A DNA stretch of 64,000 nucleotides, taken from NCBI GenBank assembly GCA_024579835.1, contig CP102060.1, forward strand, positions 1,488,001 to 1,552,000, read 5' to 3'. Position 1 is the stretch's first letter. Every line of letters begins with the position of its first letter. The stretch comes from Clostridiaceae bacterium HFYG-1003 (lineage in GTDB: Bacteria; Bacillota; Clostridia; Clostridiales; Clostridiaceae). Position numbers and translations under genes: made by a program. The notes under the pieces were generated by a model, which had not been told where the DNA came from, did no database searches, and saw only the letters and a list, made by a program, of their open reading frames with translations. Below, in pieces: positions 25,731 through 34,311 of the stretch.

Positions 25731-26678
25731 CTATTTCAGGGGCAGAACCGGGGATAATCCTTTGGTTGTTTTAAAATCGATGGCGTGCTGGAAGTTCTTC
25801 AATGCTTCATACGGAACGACGCCTTCGAAATTCAGTTGTTCAAAGGCCGGACGCGGGAAAATCACAGACAGAAGCGTCATGTCTTCCTGATGGCCGGTTG
25901 ATGGATTCAGCAGCGCTTCTTCCGCATTCACCACGATCTCCTGAACTGGCAGGAGCGCAAACAGATCCCGGGCAACCCGGAAAGAGGTGGAGGTCACATA
26001 ATCCCGGACAAGAGCATTGCGCATGGTCTTGCTCATTGGCTTTACAGATTCCTTGCCTGACTTGAGGATCTTCACCACTTCCGTCGGCACAACTTTCTCG
26101 CTGTGTACATTGAACGTAACTCCCAGGACATCATCCTGAATGATTCCGACTTCAAAGTCTGAGCCAAACTCCATCAGGTCCTCAAAGGGTTCCATCTCCT
26201 GAACAACGGTCAGGTAGGCCTCGTCATCCCCCTCCAGCACCTGCTGGGCCAGCATTTTCAAATTTATGCTTTCCTGGGTCTGTCCGTCCTGATTCTTCAG
26301 AACATCGTTCCAGTCAATCGCTTCGTCAACCTCTTTATGTACATTTCTGATCCGTTCCAGATAATTATCAAAGAGATCTTCCTGAACCTGATTTTTATCT
26401 GCCTGGCCCAGCTGAGGATCCTGGAGCTTTTCTTCCAGCTCTGCTTTTTTCTGATTTTCATCTGAACCAAAGAACCGTTTAATCGCCGTGAACAGATTTA
26501 CCTGCTTGTTGTAATACATCCCGCTCCCGGGGATCCCTACCGTCCCCTTGGCCTGACCCTTGCTGTTGACAGAAAACCGCATGCCGGTCTTGCCAAAGCT
26601 GATGCTAGGTCCTGCCTTTGAGAAATTCACTCGGATCCCCTTTCCCAGACTGATGCTTTTGCGATAATTAAATCCCAT
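25731..26678 (-). CDS. DUF4236-domain protein
   Basis: 315 residues. The first 60 or so are a clear DUF4236 domain: MGFNYRKSISLGKGIRVNFSK and GPSISFGKTGMRFSVNSKG, rich in glycine and serine with alternating hydrophobic residues. The remaining 250 residues are acidic and mixed alpha/beta with no motif that I recognise and no membrane segment. The function of DUF4236 is unknown; it is often found at the N-terminus of otherwise unrelated bacterial proteins. AAAGGAG 7 bases upstream fixes the ATG. Single gene. Confidence 0.8.
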   Translation of the reverse strand: MGFNYRKSISLGKGIRVNFSKAGPSISFGKTGMRFSVNSKGQAKGTVGIPGSGMYYNKQVNLFTAIKRFFGSDENQKKAELEEKLQDPQLGQADKNQVQEDLFDNYLERIRNVHKEVDEAIDWNDVLKNQDGQTQESINLKMLAQQVLEGDDEAYLTVVQEMEPFEDLMEFGSDFEVGIIQDDVLGVTFNVHSEKVVPTEVVKILKSGKESVKPMSKTMRNALVRDYVTSTSFRVARDLFALLPVQEIVVNAEEALLNPSTGHQEDMTLLSVIFPRPAFEQLNFEGVVPYEALKNFQHAIDFKTTKGLSPVLPLK

Positions 26679-26920
26679 ATGATACTCCTTTCGCTATGCC
26701 GTTTATCATTCTCGGCTCCCAAAGGGATCCGTCTTTTCTGATCGCTTGCCGAGAATCCGTTTCGTTCGGATTCCGGCGGTGACTCCTGGCTCATTCAGCG
26801 GTAAATCTGATCTGTTGTCTCAACAGGAAGAGCCTCCGCATTTCCATTGCCCCTTATCTCCTGGCCAGGAAGCCGCTCCCTAAAAGACGGTGATGTCATT
26901 GGAGGACTGGGGCAAGGATT

Positions 26921-28210
26921 TTAAGGTGATGAATTTGTGCCGAGATGCTCCACGAGATTCATCAGAAGATTGGCCATATCTTCCATTCGCTCCGACCCTG
27001 GAGCTGAAAGCGGATCCGGGGACTGTGGCTCACTGGAGATCAGAATGGAAGGCAGTCCGGAATCTTTCAGCGGATGCTCTGGCTGCTTTTCTTGTGAACT
27101 GACCTGATAGCCTCCGGAAATCAAACTGTCACGAACCAGGTTGGCTAGATCCCACACCTGCGATGAGGCCTCAATATTGATGTTGGTGCTGCCAATCCCA
27201 TCCAGATGAATGAGAAGAATCTCTCGATCAAGATCTTCGGATTTCAACTGATCAAGGTAGGCTTTAGGCCCCTGTCCATCGTAACTGGACCCCAGCAGTA
27301 CCATTCGAATCTCCCAGTCGGTTTCCAGCGTCTGAATCAGCTCTGCGGTTTTCAGAAGAACTGCTGCCGACGCTGCCTCAGCCGCTCCCGGATTATCCTG
27401 TGAATCAAGTCTTGCGCTGACTAGCAGGAGCGGACTGGTTGGGGTGGCGTCTGGCGTAGCGTTAATTTCCAGATTTCGGCTGATCCCGCGTATGACATAT
27501 GCTGAATTGGTCAGCCGAATCTCTACCGTCTCTTTCTCACGCAGCCTGCGATCCCACTCCTTTCCCTGAATCTGTGAAATCCCGAGCACCGGAATCGATG
27601 CTGGGCGATTCAAAACAATTCGAGGAGGCAATAGACTTTTTTCGGAATACACCAGCACCGCTTTCGCTCCCTGAGCTTCATAGAGCGGGATTGACTGGTT
27701 CAAATCAAAGTAATTGGCTTTGATCAGTGCCACCGCCCCTTCCAGATTCCCCGCTTCAATTTCACCGGGCGTTCCTTTGTTGATCCGGCGGAGCTGATAT
27801 GTTCCTTCGGCATTCGCCATAGGGGATCCGGAAGCCAGGTAGGACTCGCGGGCCAGCCCTTCTGGATCGATGAGTCCGATCGACGCGCTTTTCTTCCAGG
27901 CACCGGGAAATTCCAGCAGTCGCATCGAAAGACCGGATCCACTCAGGGCGTTGCGGACATAGTCGGCTGCTTCTTCCTCACCGGTACTTCCAGCCAGCCG
28001 GGCATCATCACGGGCTGCCAGGACGGAGAGATGTCCGTTCATTCTGGCCAGGTCAATGGCTGAAATATAATCATTTCGTTCCAATCGAACCAGCTCCTCC
28101 GGAATGGTTCGGACTGGGTCGCTTCCTTTAATCAGACGATATACCGGCGCGCAGCCTGTGGTCAGCGCCAGGCACAAGAGGATCGCAACAGCTCTGCCTC
28201 CCGATTTCAT
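26921..28210 (-). CDS. M28-like lipoprotein that has lost most metal ligands
   Basis: 429 residues with lipobox TTGC (Cys20). Order: helical start, PA-like insertion at about 105-245 (LEGAVALIKANYF, GAKAVLVYSEKS), then an M28 aminopeptidase-like core. The family's AHxDS metal motif reads SARLDS (265-270), the DNASG segment reads AAEAAS, and the catalytic EE region reads GSSYDGQG. Only the Asp in IHLDGIG keeps its place. It is therefore probably a non-catalytic M28 homologue on the cell surface. Its ATG overlaps the stop of the upstream PH-domain gene by 4 bases, so the two are translationally coupled. Confidence 0.75.
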   Translation of the reverse strand: MKSGGRAVAILLCLALTTGCAPVYRLIKGSDPVRTIPEELVRLERNDYISAIDLARMNGHLSVLAARDDARLAGSTGEEEAADYVRNALSGSGLSMRLLEFPGAWKKSASIGLIDPEGLARESYLASGSPMANAEGTYQLRRINKGTPGEIEAGNLEGAVALIKANYFDLNQSIPLYEAQGAKAVLVYSEKSLLPPRIVLNRPASIPVLGISQIQGKEWDRRLREKETVEIRLTNSAYVIRGISRNLEINATPDATPTSPLLLVSARLDSQDNPGAAEAASAAVLLKTAELIQTLETDWEIRMVLLGSSYDGQGPKAYLDQLKSEDLDREILLIHLDGIGSTNINIEASSQVWDLANLVRDSLISGGYQVSSQEKQPEHPLKDSGLPSILISSEPQSPDPLSAPGSERMEDMANLLMNLVEHLGTNSSP

Positions 28211-28701
28211 AACTGTTCCTCCATGAACCGCCGAAACCGCTGCAGCCCTCCGCTTTTTTCATTGATCCGGAACCGGCCTCGACTGGTTCTGAGCGTAATA
28301 TGGCGGGCATGCTTGACGCCTGTACCGCTGGTGTGCACCTGCTGAATCTCATTCCAGGCAAAAACTTTTTCCTTGCCCCACATGTTGCGAATGTTCAGTC
28401 CGGATTGATCATAGGTAATGGCAAAATTTTTCAGCTTGAGCCAGTACCATCCATCAACGGCCAGAAAGAATGCCATCGCCAGTCCAAGCCTTCCAAACGC
28501 GGCCGAATCCCTGGTGGCATGGGAAATGAATTCCAAAACAAAAATGGATTCCAGGATGCTCATAGCCCCGTGAACAAGGCGGGCATCCTGTCTGGGATAC
28601 AGCACTTTCCCCTCGGTCGGTTCAAGTTCAGCCCCCCTGATTAAACGATATTTCACGGCGATGTATATGAGCAGCAGAATAGGAAATACGATTCGATACA
28701 T
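28207..28701 (-). CDS. membrane protein with bacterial PH-like domain
   Basis: 164 residues. An N-terminal hydrophobic segment (FPILLLIYIAVKY) and a second pair around 50-90 suggest two or three membrane passes. The C-terminal half (FAITYDQSGLNIRNMWGKE, FAWNEIQQVHTS, RGRFRINEKSGGLQRF) has the strand pattern of a bacterial PH/YdbT-like domain. The function is unknown. It overlaps the M28-like gene by 4 bases and leads that two-gene operon. A minus-strand TATAAT at about 28744-28739 is its likely -10. Confidence 0.65.
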   Translation of the reverse strand: MYRIVFPILLLIYIAVKYRLIRGAELEPTEGKVLYPRQDARLVHGAMSILESIFVLEFISHATRDSAAFGRLGLAMAFFLAVDGWYWLKLKNFAITYDQSGLNIRNMWGKEKVFAWNEIQQVHTSGTGVKHARHITLRTSRGRFRINEKSGGLQRFRRFMEEQL

Positions 28702-28797
28702 ATCCCTGCGGTTCCTTTCAATCTCTTTCTAAGAACCATTATAACCCATTCGTGCCTGGGGCGCTAAAAACTTAGCAGCAAGCCCTTTGCCGGAAAT

Positions 28798-28842
28798 TGA
28801 AAAGCACAGCAGGAAGCACCTTCTTGCATCCTGCTGTGTTTT
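28798..28842. terminator. terminator after the histidine kinase gene
   Basis: CACAGCAGGA / TCCTGCTGTG 10-bp stem with a 14-base loop, T runs on both strands (TTTTT plus, CTTTTC minus). It lies directly beyond the kinase stop at 28843. Confidence 0.8.
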
Positions 28843-30162
28843 TCAATTCGGACGATCCGCCGTCGGATCTTCCGGTCCGATGGAAGCGGACTGTGCTGGG
28901 GGCAGCTGCAGTCTGGCTTCGAAGACGTCTCCTTCAATCGCCAGTTCCAGTTGACCCGCCATGGCCCGAGCCAGATTCGTCGCAATGTAGAGCCCCAGTC
29001 CCGAACCCTCGGTATGACGGGACTGATCCCCCCGAACAAACTGCTCCATCAGCTCCTCGGGAGACTGATCCAGTTTATTGCGGGATATATTAATCACTGT
29101 CATGATACAGCTGTCCTGGGTCCGGGTCAGCCGGACATAGACTCTGGTATCGCGCACACTGTATTTCAGCGCATTCACCAGCAAATTCTGAATCACCCGG
29201 GACAACTGCGTTCCGTCCGCCCGGACAGGTACGACGGTGTCACCCCAGCTGCAGACCAGTTCCATCCCCTTTTCCATAAAATCAGCATGAAGGGGTGCGT
29301 AGGTCTGCATCAGTACCTCTGTTAAGTCAACGGTTTCGATCGTCAGCTGAAGATTCCCCGAAGCCGTCCGGGTGGCGGTAAAAAGATCATCCACCATCAC
29401 CTTCATTCTCCGTGCGCTTTTCTCGACAACCTGTAGGTAATCCCTTCCAACCTCACCGAGTTCCTCCTGCCCCAGGAGCTGAGAAAAATTCAGAATGGAG
29501 GTCAAAGGGGTTCGAATATCATGGCTGACATTTGTTATCAGCTCGGTGCGCAGTCGTTCTGCCTTCAGTCGGTTTGCTACCTCCTGCTCCACCAGATCCT
29601 TGGTTTTGACTGCCTCCAGCATAGCCTTTCGAGTCGCACTTCGAGGTGAGCGGTCCGTCAGCGGGTTGCCGGCCAGGGTCTGTCGCATAATCCAGTTTTC
29701 ACGCCTCCCTGATATAAAAGCGGTGGTCAGTCCATAGCTCATGGTCGCAATCAGCAGGTAGAAAAAGGAACTCGCGATGGTATGCGTTGCTGATTGAATC
29801 AGGATTACTCCAAACAGCCAAATCCCGTAAGCTGGGATTGCCGTACCGGGTATCAGCATGAGCAATGAGCGATGACTCAGATCCCGGGCATACTTGGAGA
29901 TGGGGAGAAGCCATGCGCCCAGTAGCACCACCATAAGCAGCATGGCCAGCGTGCCGCGGATCACTTCCATTGCAATCAAAAAGAATAGAAATTCAGCTGC
30001 AAACCAGATTAGAAATTCTTCCACATATAATTCCTGAAACAGGTCAAGATAGCGCGCAATCCATTCTCTGGCTTTCGAGCCAATCTGTTCTGCCGTCTGG
30101 CGCAGTCCCGTTAATGATTTCCCCTGCGCCGGTTGTTCCCGCTTAAAGCTGTCCTGCTTCAT
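28843..30162 (-). CDS. membrane sensor histidine kinase
   Basis: 439 residues. After a soluble stretch come about four hydrophobic segments (55-165) with only short loops outside, a small coiled linker, then the H box NVSHDIRTPL, N box QNLLVNALKYS and G box HTEGSGLGLYIA. No HAMP or PAS domain is evident, so sensing is likely within or at the membrane. It is the last gene of the vanY-regulator-kinase operon and its ATG overlaps the regulator stop by 4 bases. Family knowledge: such kinases phosphorylate the partner OmpR-type regulator. The C-terminal 20 residues are Pro/Ala rich. Confidence 0.92.
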   Translation of the reverse strand: MKQDSFKREQPAQGKSLTGLRQTAEQIGSKAREWIARYLDLFQELYVEEFLIWFAAEFLFFLIAMEVIRGTLAMLLMVVLLGAWLLPISKYARDLSHRSLLMLIPGTAIPAYGIWLFGVILIQSATHTIASSFFYLLIATMSYGLTTAFISGRRENWIMRQTLAGNPLTDRSPRSATRKAMLEAVKTKDLVEQEVANRLKAERLRTELITNVSHDIRTPLTSILNFSQLLGQEELGEVGRDYLQVVEKSARRMKVMVDDLFTATRTASGNLQLTIETVDLTEVLMQTYAPLHADFMEKGMELVCSWGDTVVPVRADGTQLSRVIQNLLVNALKYSVRDTRVYVRLTRTQDSCIMTVINISRNKLDQSPEELMEQFVRGDQSRHTEGSGLGLYIATNLARAMAGQLELAIEGDVFEARLQLPPAQSASIGPEDPTADRPN

Positions 30163-30866
30163 GACCGATCCTCCAGTTTATATCCCATCCCATAAATACT
30201 GAATAAATAATCCGGATCTCTGGGGTTGATCTCAATTTTCTCCCGGATGTGGGATATATGCAGAGAGATAATTTTCTTGATGTCGTAGGCTTCCTCCTGC
30301 CAGACTGCCTCATAGATCTGACGGGAAGTAAACACCAGTCCCTTGTTCCTGATCAGAAACAGGAGTATTCCGTATTCATTCGGGGTCAGACTGACCACCT
30401 GACCGTCTGCTTCCACAATTTTCCGCTGGTCATCCATTCGAATGCCGCCAGTCCGGTAGATACCAGATTCAGGCTGCTGCGAAGGACTGCCGAAGCTTTG
30501 TGCGCGCCTGAGCTGACTCTTAACCCGCGCAATCAATTCGAATGAATGGAAGGGCTTGGTCAGATAATCATCGGCGCCGGCATTTAATCCGAGCACTTTA
30601 TCCTCAATCTCGCTTTTTGCGCTTACCAGGATGACAGGAATATGGTTTTTTTCCCGGAGTTTCATTAAAGCATGGATTCCATCCAGTTTTGGCATCATCA
30701 CATCCAGGATCAGCAAATCCGGCTGATGCCGGTTCATCTGTTCCAGCGCCTCCAGCCCATCCTGGGCCTGTACCACGGAATAGCCTTCCCCTTTGAGAAC
30801 TAGTTCGATGGAACGAAGAATATCTGGATCGTCGTCGCAAATTAAAATTTTTGGCATTGTTGTCAT
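30159..30866 (-). CDS. OmpR/VanR-type response regulator
   Basis: 235 residues: receiver domain with acidic pocket DDD (11-13), phospho-acceptor Asp55 (LLILDVMMP), conserved Lys in DDYLTKPF, then a winged-helix DNA-binding domain (VVSLTPNEYGILLFLIRNKG, ISLHISHIREKIE). ATG at 30866 overlaps the vanY-like stop by 4 bases; a second in-frame ATG at 30857 has better spacing from AAAAGGAA. It probably binds the direct repeat upstream of the vanY-like gene and controls its own operon. Confidence 0.93.
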   Translation of the reverse strand: MTTMPKILICDDDPDILRSIELVLKGEGYSVVQAQDGLEALEQMNRHQPDLLILDVMMPKLDGIHALMKLREKNHIPVILVSAKSEIEDKVLGLNAGADDYLTKPFHSFELIARVKSQLRRAQSFGSPSQQPESGIYRTGGIRMDDQRKIVEADGQVVSLTPNEYGILLFLIRNKGLVFTSRQIYEAVWQEEAYDIKKIISLHISHIREKIEINPRDPDYLFSIYGMGYKLEDRS

Positions 30867-31756
30867 TTCCTTTTCACCGTAATGATGTAGGCGCCGGTGT
30901 TGGTGGAAGAAACCTCTGCTTCGACTCCACCGGGATAGTGAATGACCCCGTCACGGGCCTCACGCCAGTAAACTGTGTAATCCTGACCTCCCTCCCTGAT
31001 TTCCAGCTGGCCTTTGTATTTCAGAAGTTCATGATATTCCTCCAGCGCCAGATCATGCTCATGCATATATTGGGCATGCGGAAGACCCACATAACGGAAA
31101 TGCCAGTATTCATGATCAATTCCCGTAATGTTTACCTTATTTTCGGGATAGCGGAGAATAAAGCCGAAGCGCCAGGAATTAGCCGCCATGAAGGCCTTTT
31201 CTTTCCTCAAGTCTTCGCCGTAGAATCCCTTCAATGCTTTGACCGGCTGCAAATCAACTGCCAGACCTGTCTGATGCTCTGAATATCCTGGTTTTTGAAC
31301 CAGTTTCTTGTTTGCGGTTTCCTGGTAAATCTTCTGTTGGTCTCTTTCTGTACGAAATGCGCTTGAAAGATACATTCCCCCGATTTGCTTATCCGCTTCT
31401 GCCAGAAATTGATTAAGATGCTTCAGAATGTCTTTTCGAACCTGAAACGATCCGCCCGGTGCCTTGGAAAGTTGGCTCATAACTGCCGATTTTGTCTGAT
31501 GCTCACTATTGATCAGCCGCAGTGTACCCAAATCAGTAACCTGACTGGTACGGACCGTTATGGTGTCCACTCCCGTTACAGGATTTACTCGCCGGGTACT
31601 TCCGGTCGCTTTTGCCGTTTGGGCTTGAGGCACCTGGTATTTTTTTTCTTTGGCATCGGCTTTCTGGTCAATGAGTAAAAAGGTGGTTGCCACCAGTAAT
31701 GACGAGACCAACAGGATCGTCAGAACGGCTAAAAACATTCGCTGTAAAAATTTCAT
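30863..31756 (-). CDS. VanY-like D-alanyl-D-alanine carboxypeptidase (M15B)
   Basis: 297 residues from ATG 31756, chosen because GGAAGGGGGA is 8-10 bases away; an ATG 6 bases upstream is too close. A hydrophobic segment (about 8-30) anchors the protein outside the membrane. The zinc carboxypeptidase motifs are complete: SSAFRTERDQ, SEHQTGLAVD (His163, Asp170 in the longer numbering) and HEYWHFRYVG (Glu218, His221). It removes terminal D-Ala from cell-wall stem peptides. Together with the downstream regulator and kinase it resembles vanY-vanRS modules, but no vanHAX genes are present, so glycopeptide resistance is not implied. Confidence 0.9.
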   Translation of the reverse strand: MKFLQRMFLAVLTILLVSSLLVATTFLLIDQKADAKEKKYQVPQAQTAKATGSTRRVNPVTGVDTITVRTSQVTDLGTLRLINSEHQTKSAVMSQLSKAPGGSFQVRKDILKHLNQFLAEADKQIGGMYLSSAFRTERDQQKIYQETANKKLVQKPGYSEHQTGLAVDLQPVKALKGFYGEDLRKEKAFMAANSWRFGFILRYPENKVNITGIDHEYWHFRYVGLPHAQYMHEHDLALEEYHELLKYKGQLEIREGGQDYTVYWREARDGVIHYPGGVEAEVSSTNTGAYIITVKRK

Positions 31757-31800
31757 AATCATTCCCCCTTCCAGCAGATCACAACTTATTATGATCCAAC

Positions 31801-31859
31801 CCTATGATAGCGAAGCATTTCCGCGAAATATCCAGTGAATATCCAGGAAACATCATAGG
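31801..31859 (-). promoter_or_regulatory. candidate response-regulator box upstream of vanY-like operon
   Basis: Two copies of AATATCCA (31827-31834 and 31838-31845; TGGATATT on the minus strand) repeat with an 11-bp period, as OmpR-family dimers require. They are framed by an inverted repeat CCTATGAT (31801-31808) and ATCATAGG (31852-31859). The boxes lie about 70-90 bases before the vanY-like start. Confidence 0.6.
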
Positions 31860-31936
31860 TTGCACTGGTAATGGTTCTTGTTCCAAGAGACACAGTCTTA
31901 ACTGGCGGATCAGATACGTCATAAGAGGCGAAGAAT

Positions 31937-32016
31937 AACAAAGGAGGGCTTCGTCCGCGTAAATAGCCTGTCTTACTGCGGCAGCTTACGTCTGGTTCGA
32001 ATGTCCCTCCTTTGTT
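31937..32016 (-). terminator. long structured terminator of the Nudix gene
   Basis: Perfect 12-bp arms AACAAAGGAGGG (31937-31948) and CCCTCCTTTGTT (32005-32016) enclose 56 bases that can fold further (GCGTAA with TTACGT). On the minus strand it starts in the Nudix stop codon and is followed by ATTCTT. Confidence 0.6.
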
Positions 32017-32534
32017 TATTCAGTTGTTCCCTCTGCGGCCAGAAGTCGCAGTACCTCAGCCTTCACAATTTCAGCGTAGCTGCGATCCTGAAAATCAGAG
32101 ATCTTTAGGGCCTCCAGCAGCTTCATGGGAGGTATCAGCTTCACTTCGGATACTTCCTCTTCCTGGAGGCAGCAGTTGGCTGGATCCACTTCAGTTTCCA
32201 CAAAGTAAACGTCGACAAGATGCTTGATCGAAACACTGCGGCCTACAAAGCGCATGCGATCCGGATCAAGTTCAAGCCCAATCTCCTCTTTCGTTTCCCG
32301 CAGGGCTGCTGAGCGGGAATCTTCTCCTGCCTGAACAGCACCGCCTGTGATGTCCCATTTGCCGGAGTTGACTTTTTTCTTTCGGGATCTTCTCTGAATC
32401 AGGAAATCTCTGTTTTCGTTATAAATATATACATGAACCACCAGGATATAATCATCCGGTCTGATATATTCACCTCGGAACACAGTGATACCCTTTTTCT
32501 TGCCATCCCGGTCATAGATATCCAATAATTCCAT
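32016..32534 (-). CDS. Nudix hydrolase, Idi/YfcD-like
   Basis: 172 residues with one Nudix box: G-x5-E-x7-REUxEExGU is satisfied by GGAVQAGEDSRSAALRETKEEIGLE, split here as GGAVQAGEDS and RETKEEIG. The preceding strand VHVYIYNENRDFLIQRRS and the N-terminal LLDIYDRDGKKKG are typical of the branch that includes isopentenyl diphosphate isomerase and YfcD. It hydrolyses a nucleoside-diphosphate-linked or related compound; the substrate cannot be read from sequence. It ends in a structured terminator and is 56 bases from the OsmC-like gene. Confidence 0.9.
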   Translation of the reverse strand: MELLDIYDRDGKKKGITVFRGEYIRPDDYILVVHVYIYNENRDFLIQRRSRKKKVNSGKWDITGGAVQAGEDSRSAALRETKEEIGLELDPDRMRFVGRSVSIKHLVDVYFVETEVDPANCCLQEEEVSEVKLIPPMKLLEALKISDFQDRSYAEIVKAEVLRLLAAEGTTE

Positions 32535-32589
32535 AGTCGTACCTCATCTTGCATTATATTATACCAAAAGAGGTCCCCTCTTGGCTGAT

Positions 32590-33009
32590 TTAAATCCGGA
32601 TAATCCGATAGATTTGTTCGATTTTTTCGGAAATTGAATTACCCATAGTGCAAGCTGCGTTGACATATTTGAGATATTCCATCAGTTCGTCATCTGTATG
32701 TGGGCTCCGGATATGAAATTCATATTCAATCCGCTGAAAACGAAAGATGGGAAATCTGGTATTTTCGATCGTTCCAGCCCGACCGGTTTCTCCGCTGACC
32801 TCCAGGTAAGCTTCTTCTATGTCTATCTGGAATCTGGTTCTTAATTCCAGAAGAGAAACCAGTTTGCACGATCCAAGGCTGGACAGGAAATACTGAGCCG
32901 CGCCAGGGGCCTGGACTTCGTCGAAATCAAGGTCCGACTGAAAAGAGCCGGTTTGATTCTCATACACCCGTTTTGAACTGAGTGATGTTGTTACTTTATA
33001 TTTACCCAT
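32590..33009 (-). CDS. OsmC/Ohr-family protein
   Basis: 139 residues. The two redox cysteines of the family are present: LGSCKLVSLLEL (about 48) and ACTMGNSISEKI (about 120), with QAPGAAQYFLSSLGSC as the surrounding signature. OsmC/Ohr proteins reduce organic peroxides using thiols. The YhfA-like branch seems nearer than Ohr, but this is a guess. It forms a possible unit with the Nudix gene on the same strand. Confidence 0.85.
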   Translation of the reverse strand: MGKYKVTTSLSSKRVYENQTGSFQSDLDFDEVQAPGAAQYFLSSLGSCKLVSLLELRTRFQIDIEEAYLEVSGETGRAGTIENTRFPIFRFQRIEYEFHIRSPHTDDELMEYLKYVNAACTMGNSISEKIEQIYRIIRI

Positions 33010-33152
33010 TCATTTCTCCAATCATAAAGTGAGTGACTGATACTATTCCTCAAGAAAACAGCCAAACCAGTCTTTTTGTTTACATATTTATTCTTATGAA
33101 ACCTTATTCTTAGTTTATCTTTAACCTGCCGCCCGATGACTACCAATACCTG

Positions 33153-33953
33153 TTATTTTCTTTCAGTCCCTTGAAGCCATTGGAGAAACTCAGGCATATA
33201 GTTCTTCCAGCAGGACTCACTGTGCCAGTCATCAGAACCGATCCGCAGCAGAATCTGGTCTTCCTTCGTTCCGATTTCTTTCAGTTTTTCAGTAAAATCA
33301 AGAGTGTCCTGAAGATAGGTACGGGAGGTCTTCTTTTGCTCTTTTCCAGTACTGATATCAAGCCCTTCCCGTCCTCCCACCTGAATATAAAAATCCAGAT
33401 CCGAGTCAACTTGGTGCTGATCCATGAAGGACGAAAATTCATCTTTGCTGATCCATGAACAAAGGGAAAATATTCCCGCCTTGGCGAAAAAGTCCGGATA
33501 AGCCAGTACCGTATAAGCCGTCATCAATCCTCCCATCGACGACCCAGCCAAATAGCGGGAAGAAGCCTTGGGGATCAGCGGAAGTTTTTTCTCCAGATAT
33601 GGAATCAGTTCCTCTACCAGGAATTGGGCAAATCGAATTCCTTCCCCCTTGATTTTTCTCCGTTTATATTTCATGGAGAACGGACCATATTCATTCAGGC
33701 GCCGTTCTTCGGCGTGGTCAATCGCAATAATAACCATTGGTGCCAGTTTCCCCTGATCTGTAAGCAGCTCTATCGCTTCCCTGACCTCCCAGGTCACACC
33801 GACATAGGAATCCTCCGGATCAAACACATTCTGACCATCGAACAGGTATAATGCAGGATAGGTTGCCGACTTATTCGCTCCATCCGGAAGCAAAACCCGA
33901 ATTTTTCGCTTGGACCCATCGTAGAATGGGTAATTAATATTTTTACGAATCAA
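33153..33953 (-). CDS. putative esterase (esterase D/Fes-like alpha/beta hydrolase)
   Basis: 266 residues. N-terminal YPALYLFDGQNVF is the typical entry of the PF00756 esterase group. The nucleophile is Ser in AGSSMGGLMTAY (GxSxG), acid and histidine lie in the last third (IGSDDWHSESCW). There is no signal peptide, so it acts in the cytoplasm. Members hydrolyse S-formylglutathione, siderophores or other esters; the substrate here is unknown. GGAGG precedes ATG by 9 bases. Single gene. Confidence 0.85.
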   Translation of the reverse strand: MIRKNINYPFYDGSKRKIRVLLPDGANKSATYPALYLFDGQNVFDPEDSYVGVTWEVREAIELLTDQGKLAPMVIIAIDHAEERRLNEYGPFSMKYKRRKIKGEGIRFAQFLVEELIPYLEKKLPLIPKASSRYLAGSSMGGLMTAYTVLAYPDFFAKAGIFSLCSWISKDEFSSFMDQHQVDSDLDFYIQVGGREGLDISTGKEQKKTSRTYLQDTLDFTEKLKEIGTKEDQILLRIGSDDWHSESCWKNYMPEFLQWLQGTERK

Positions 33954-34271
33954 TTGATACCCTCCAGTTATATTATCTCCTCTATTATGCCATAATAATT
34001 CCCATCTGAAGATTTACGCCTGTTGCAGGCGAGTTAATTAACACTTCATTAACGAAATATTGAAGATACAAGCTCGGCATAGTGGCACAAAATATCAAAT
34101 TCCCTGAATCCAGTTATTTCGATGATCGGACTTATTTGTCCGGCTACCAATTGATCGTACACAGTGATATCCCTCTTGATTTATTCCCGAAATGACGGTA
34201 TTCCCAATGAGGTCACTGGATGCCCTTCTGATACCTGATATTTCACACTCAAAAAAAATATATTATAAATC
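33954..34271. other. non-coding DNA between iorB and the esterase gene
   Basis: About 320 bases. Contains a small hairpin CGGACTTATTTGTCCG near 34136 and AT-rich DNA upstream of the esterase. No gene, known riboswitch or mobile element end was recognised. Confidence 0.45.
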
Positions 34272-34306
34272 AAGGAACCCATTCAGACAGACTGAATGGG
34301 TTCCTT
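34262..34306 (-). terminator. iorAB terminator
   Basis: Perfect 15-bp stem (34272-34286 with 34292-34306), 5-base loop, followed on the minus strand by GATTTATAAT. It starts a few bases after the iorB stop. Confidence 0.82.
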
Positions 34307-34311
34307 AGGGC

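Noticed and set aside
28843-31756. Glycopeptide-resistance cluster
   Set aside because: Only VanY-, VanR- and VanS-like genes are present; there is no vanH, ligase or vanX.
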